From: Priestia filamentosa | GTDB lineage: Bacteria > Bacillota > Bacilli > Bacillales > Bacillaceae_H | DNA length: 64,000 bases | Direction: 5' to 3' | Assembly: GCF_900177535.1 (NCBI RefSeq) | Contig: NZ_FXAJ01000002.1 | Span: 434,001 to 498,000 of the forward strand | Part shown: in pieces, positions 61,401-64,000 of the stretch | How the letters are laid out: each line of letters begins with the position of its first letter | How positions within the stretch are numbered: the first letter of the stretch is position 1 | Translations under genes and position numbers: made by a program | The notes under the pieces: model-generated | Databases searched by the model: none | The model's input: the letters and a program-made list of their open reading frames with translations, nothing else | Told to the model about the DNA's origin: nothing

Positions 61401-63035
61401 ATGAAAATAGAAAGACACTGGGGTATCTCACTATTAGCTATTTTAGCAGTTGGCCCTGGCCTTATGTTAAATAGTGCGCTTACCCCGCTTCAAGGGTTGC
61501 TTCAAAAAACATTGGACTCTTCTTCATATCCATCGATTATACCTATACTGACAGGAACAATTGCTTTTGCACTGTTTGTTCCTTTAGGCCCTTTTTTACG
61601 TCATAAGTGGGGAGATAAAACAACGTATGTAACATCAGCCTGCATTTCGCTGTTAGGTGTATTATTAAGCCTAATTTCAACAAAATTTATAGTATTTGAA
61701 GTAGGGAGAGTTTTACAGGGAATGGGAGGGGGGATGGCTCTCATGATGATGCTGCCTATGCTTGTTCTTGCTTTCCCTATTAGTCGCCGTAATTTGGCCC
61801 TACTCATTCTTATCGGTGGGTTTTATGGTTCAAGTATGATCGGTGTTTGTTTCGGAACGCTTGTTAGTCATACAGGGAATTGGAAAGAAATCTTTTATGT
61901 AGCTGTAGCCTGTTCTATCCTCGCCATCCTATTAGGATATATGCTCCTTTCAAATGAAGGAACTCGACATGCAAAAGAGAAAGCACATTTTGACTGGATG
62001 GGTTTTGGTTGGGCAGGAATCTTTGCTTTATTAACAGCTTTTACAGTACTGAGTTTACAAAAATGGGGTGGATCCTCGCTTTATGTATGGATCGGCTTAG
62101 GGGGCAGTGTTCTCTCTTTTCTTTTTCTATTTATTACAGAATATAGTATTACAAAGCCGCTTCTTTCATTTAAACTCATTTTACACAAAAAACCGCTCCT
62201 CGCCATCTTAGTCGTTATAACAGGGTATATAGCAATGACGTTAAGCTTAGTTTCACTACAAGGCATCTTAAAAACCGTCAATGCGCTTCCGAATAAAGAG
62301 ATGGTCATTGTTTATCTATGCCTGCTTGTTGGAGTAGCCGTTGCTGCCATTTTAAGCTGTTTACTTTATGATAAGTTAGGTCCTGGAATTCTAGGCATGG
62401 TAGGGGCTCTCCTTATTATTAGCGTAAACTTAACGTGGATGGATGCCGGGGAGCATGAACCGTATACGTTCTTTGCTATCAGCTTCTTTGTACTGATTTT
62501 AGGCGTGGGCTTTACGATTGCTTCAGGGCTTATGGGGGCTGCTTTAGGCGGACCATTGCCAGATTTAGTGCCGCGTATGGCGACTGTTCAATTTTTACGC
62601 ATGACTGCATATGCCGCGATTCCGGTTATAAGTAGTTATATATTAAACAACTTCTCTGCCCATCACTTAACAAATGGAAGTTCACAAGATGTAAGTGAAC
62701 AAAGCGTTGAAAAATCGCAATTATTAGCTTATCATGACTTGTTTTTTTCTTCTTTCAGTGCAAGTTTGGTATTGTTATGTTTTTCGTTTCTTATGGCCTT
62801 AACAGGGAAAGGACATAAGTTAGCTCATAAGCCACACCATGGGCGAAATGAAGAGGGGAAAGAGAATTCACATTCAAATGAGAACGTTGTACAACCCCCT
62901 CCACTTTATACAAAAGATGCTGTAATTCCTGATCATGATTACCGAAAAGCACTTCAGAAATTTAAACAGCTTAAACCGGCCAAAACAAATGATGGTGTTT
63001 TTAGAGAAGCATTGAAAAAGTTTAAAGAAAAGTAG
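61401..63035 (+). CDS. MFS transporter, DHA2-type (14 helices)
   Basis: A 544-residue drug:H+ antiporter-2-type major facilitator with about 14 helices. LGPFLRHKWGDKTTYV is the loop after helix 2, and GRVLQGMGGGMALMMMLPML the motif near helix 4. It has an unusual cytoplasmic tail of about 70 residues, rich in His and Lys, that ends in two similar units (YRKALQKFKQLK and FREALKKFKEK). Paired with the TetR gene, it is likely an efflux pump. ATG follows GAAAGGAAA. Confidence 0.88.
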   Translation: MKIERHWGISLLAILAVGPGLMLNSALTPLQGLLQKTLDSSSYPSIIPILTGTIAFALFVPLGPFLRHKWGDKTTYVTSACISLLGVLLSLISTKFIVFEVGRVLQGMGGGMALMMMLPMLVLAFPISRRNLALLILIGGFYGSSMIGVCFGTLVSHTGNWKEIFYVAVACSILAILLGYMLLSNEGTRHAKEKAHFDWMGFGWAGIFALLTAFTVLSLQKWGGSSLYVWIGLGGSVLSFLFLFITEYSITKPLLSFKLILHKKPLLAILVVITGYIAMTLSLVSLQGILKTVNALPNKEMVIVYLCLLVGVAVAAILSCLLYDKLGPGILGMVGALLIISVNLTWMDAGEHEPYTFFAISFFVLILGVGFTIASGLMGAALGGPLPDLVPRMATVQFLRMTAYAAIPVISSYILNNFSAHHLTNGSSQDVSEQSVEKSQLLAYHDLFFSSFSASLVLLCFSFLMALTGKGHKLAHKPHHGRNEEGKENSHSNENVVQPPPLYTKDAVIPDHDYRKALQKFKQLKPAKTNDGVFREALKKFKEK

Positions 63036-63043
63036 AATGATAT

Positions 63044-63086
63044 CCGGAAAATGAACAAACGCAAATTTGTTTATTTTCCGGTTTTA
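63044..63086 (+). terminator. Intrinsic terminator
   Basis: A 16-bp stem with one G-U pair: CCGGAAAATGAACAAA (63044-63059) with 63066-63081, then TTTT. Confidence 0.9.
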
Positions 63087-63168
63087 ATATACAAGAGAAA
63101 ATGCAAGGATAAAACCTTTTATATGGAATAAAAGATTTTAAAGATGAATACATATATAACATCAAAAA

Positions 63169-63182
63169 TGAAAGCGCTTTAT
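63169..63182. promoter_or_regulatory. cre-like site
   Basis: TGAAAGCGCTTTAT, with a palindromic AAAGCGCTTT core, 15 bases before the GlpP-like gene. It suggests catabolite control of the sugar genes that follow. Confidence 0.6.
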
Positions 63183-63196
63183 ATAAGAGGGTGCAA

Positions 63197-63757
63197 ATGA
63201 ATAATACGATTCCCAATCAAACAGTAATTCCATCTGTACGAAATTTAAAACATTTAGATTTAGCTTTAAAATCACCTTCTCCTTTTATCCTGTTATCTGA
63301 AGCACATATCGGCAACCTACAGTTACTAACTAAAAGATGTCATGCAGTGAATAAAAAAGTGCTTGTTCACCTTGATTTAATAGGGGGGTTAAGTAAAGAC
63401 CAAATAGGATTAAAAATGCTTCGTGACTTATATAAAATAGACGGAGTCATTTCACCAAATGCTAATTTGTTAAAGCGGATAAAAGATTTAGGGCTTATAA
63501 GTATTCAGCGTCTTTTTCTTCTTGATTCTCGTTCGCTTGAATCAGGTTTAAAGGCAATGGAAGAACGCCATTTAGATGCCCTTGAACTTTTGCCAGGTCC
63601 TTTTTCTCTTTATGTAATAGAGAAAGTGAGGAAGGCTACATCATTACCGCTTCTTGCAGGTGGGTTTATTTCCGAAGATCGGATGGTAAAGAAACTGTTT
63701 GAAGGAGGCATCAAAGGAATTACAACAAGCGAGAAACATTTATGGAAAACAAAATAG
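63197..63757 (+). CDS. GlpP-like RNA-binding antiterminator
   Basis: A 186-residue TIM-barrel-like protein of the GlpP family, the glycerol-3-phosphate-responsive antiterminator of Bacillus. Matching stretches are FILLSEAHIGNLQLL, KKVLVHLDLIGGLSKDQIGL, DGVISPNANLLKRIKDLGLI, ALELLPGPFSLYVIEKV and LLAGGFISEDRMVKKLFEGG. GlpP proteins bind leader RNA and prevent termination. Here no glp genes follow; a terminator and a galactitol-type PTS gene do. ATG 63197 follows AAGAGGGTG. Confidence 0.88.
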   Translation: MNNTIPNQTVIPSVRNLKHLDLALKSPSPFILLSEAHIGNLQLLTKRCHAVNKKVLVHLDLIGGLSKDQIGLKMLRDLYKIDGVISPNANLLKRIKDLGLISIQRLFLLDSRSLESGLKAMEERHLDALELLPGPFSLYVIEKVRKATSLPLLAGGFISEDRMVKKLFEGGIKGITTSEKHLWKTK

Positions 63758-63774
63758 TATGCGAAGGGGAGGCG

Positions 63775-63801
63775 ATGATGAGAAACCCTACAAAGCTCTA
63801 G
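63775..63801 (+). CDS. Putative leader peptide MMRNPTKL
   Basis: ATG 63775 lies just behind GGGGAGG and the frame ends at TAG 63799-63801. The codons for NPTKL run through the 5' arm of the terminator that follows, so ribosome movement would disrupt that arm. It has no run of identical codons. The role as a leader peptide is inferred. Confidence 0.45.
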   Translation: MMRNPTKL

Positions 63802-63834
63802 TATTAGCTAGAGCTTTGTAGGGTTTCTTTTTTT
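63782..63834 (+). terminator. Strong terminator/attenuator before the PTS gene
   Basis: A perfect 19-bp stem: 63782-63800 pairs with 63809-63827 around GTATTAGC, followed by TTTTTTT. It stands between the GlpP-like gene and the EIIC gene on the same strand, so it is a likely target for antitermination. Confidence 0.9.
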
Positions 63835-63891
63835 AATAAGGTAGGACAACATCTTCTAAGCTTCACTCTCATGATAAAGGAGGACGATAAA

Positions 63892-64000
63892 ATGAATTTT
63901 ATTAATGGAATTATTGAGTTAGGTCCAACGGTGATGATGCCGATTATTTTCTTTATTCTTTCCTTGATTTTTAGAGTAAAGATTGCCCAAGGCTTCAAAG
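63892..64000 (+). CDS. PTS galactitol-type EIIC component (start only; continues past window)
   Basis: The first 36 residues, MNFINGIIELGPTVMMPIIF then FILSLIFRVKIAQGFK, match the N-terminus of galactitol-family PTS EIIC permeases (GatC/SgcC), which form the membrane channel for sugar uptake coupled to phosphorylation. ATG 63892 follows AAAGGAGG. The remaining gene, and any EIIA or EIIB partners, lie beyond the window. Confidence 0.78.
   Translation, partial: MNFINGIIELGPTVMMPIIFFILSLIFRVKIAQGFK

Noticed and set aside
1-64000. tRNA or rRNA genes, intact insertion sequences, prophage
   Set aside because: No cloverleaf with conserved tRNA boxes, rRNA segment, transposase or phage structural gene was recognised.

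Overview
This 64 kb window is from an AT-rich, spore-forming Gram-positive bacterium of the Bacillaceae; a Bacillus or Priestia type is my inference. The evidence is a GerA-type germination operon, strong AGGAGG ribosome binding sites, ATG/GTG/TTG starts, a CspB-like cold-shock protein, CcpA-type cre sites, and small proteins typical of Bacillus (DUF3900, DUF6366, YrzQ-like, CBO0543 and DUF5316 families). No tRNA, rRNA, CRISPR array or intact transposase was seen.

Bases 1-6.2 kb hold the end of a sensor histidine kinase, uncharacterised membrane proteins, a GIY-YIG nuclease and an Aas-like acyl-CoA/ACP synthetase. Bases 6.2-15.6 kb are the accessory region: a decayed SUKH-type immunity gene, a WXG/pre-toxin polymorphic toxin with its CdiI-type immunity gene, a second orphan CdiI gene preceded by a broken toxin tip, an HNH type IV restriction enzyme of the phosphorothioate-DNA-binding type, a decayed DUF3427 helicase, and a PD-(D/E)XK nuclease with a duplicated C-terminal module. 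The region ends in repeats that look like transposase-binding sites, next to a Dus-family tRNA-dihydrouridine synthase. I read it as a defence and competition island with visible turnover.

Bases 16-35 kb are housekeeping and small regulatory genes: cspB-like, DUF3900, mqo behind a structured leader, two paralogous mini membrane proteins flanking a tandem-repeat protein, Nudix and GNAT enzymes, a YdcZ pair under an ArsR regulator, a transglutaminase-like protein, DinB, a CzcO-like flavoprotein, an HxlR regulator divergent from an epimerase, an MBL hydrolase and an O-methyltransferase.

Bases 35-42.5 kb hold a POT peptide transporter and an inositol-type dehydrogenase plus sugar-porter operon with LacI-like palindromic operators; a LacI regulator lies about 1 kb downstream. 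Bases 42.4-43.7 kb carry two broken genes. Bases 45-50.5 kb are a gerA-gerC-gerB-gerB operon with a convergent candidate D subunit. Bases 53-58 kb are a complete D-galactonate (De Ley-Doudoroff) operon: IclR regulator, ketodeoxy-sugar kinase, KDPG-type aldolase, galactonate dehydratase and DgoT-type transporter. The last 6 kb hold a LysE exporter, a maltose acetyltransferase-like enzyme, a TetR-MFS efflux pair, and a GlpP-like RNA antiterminator followed by a leader peptide, a strong terminator and the start of a galactitol-type PTS EIIC gene.
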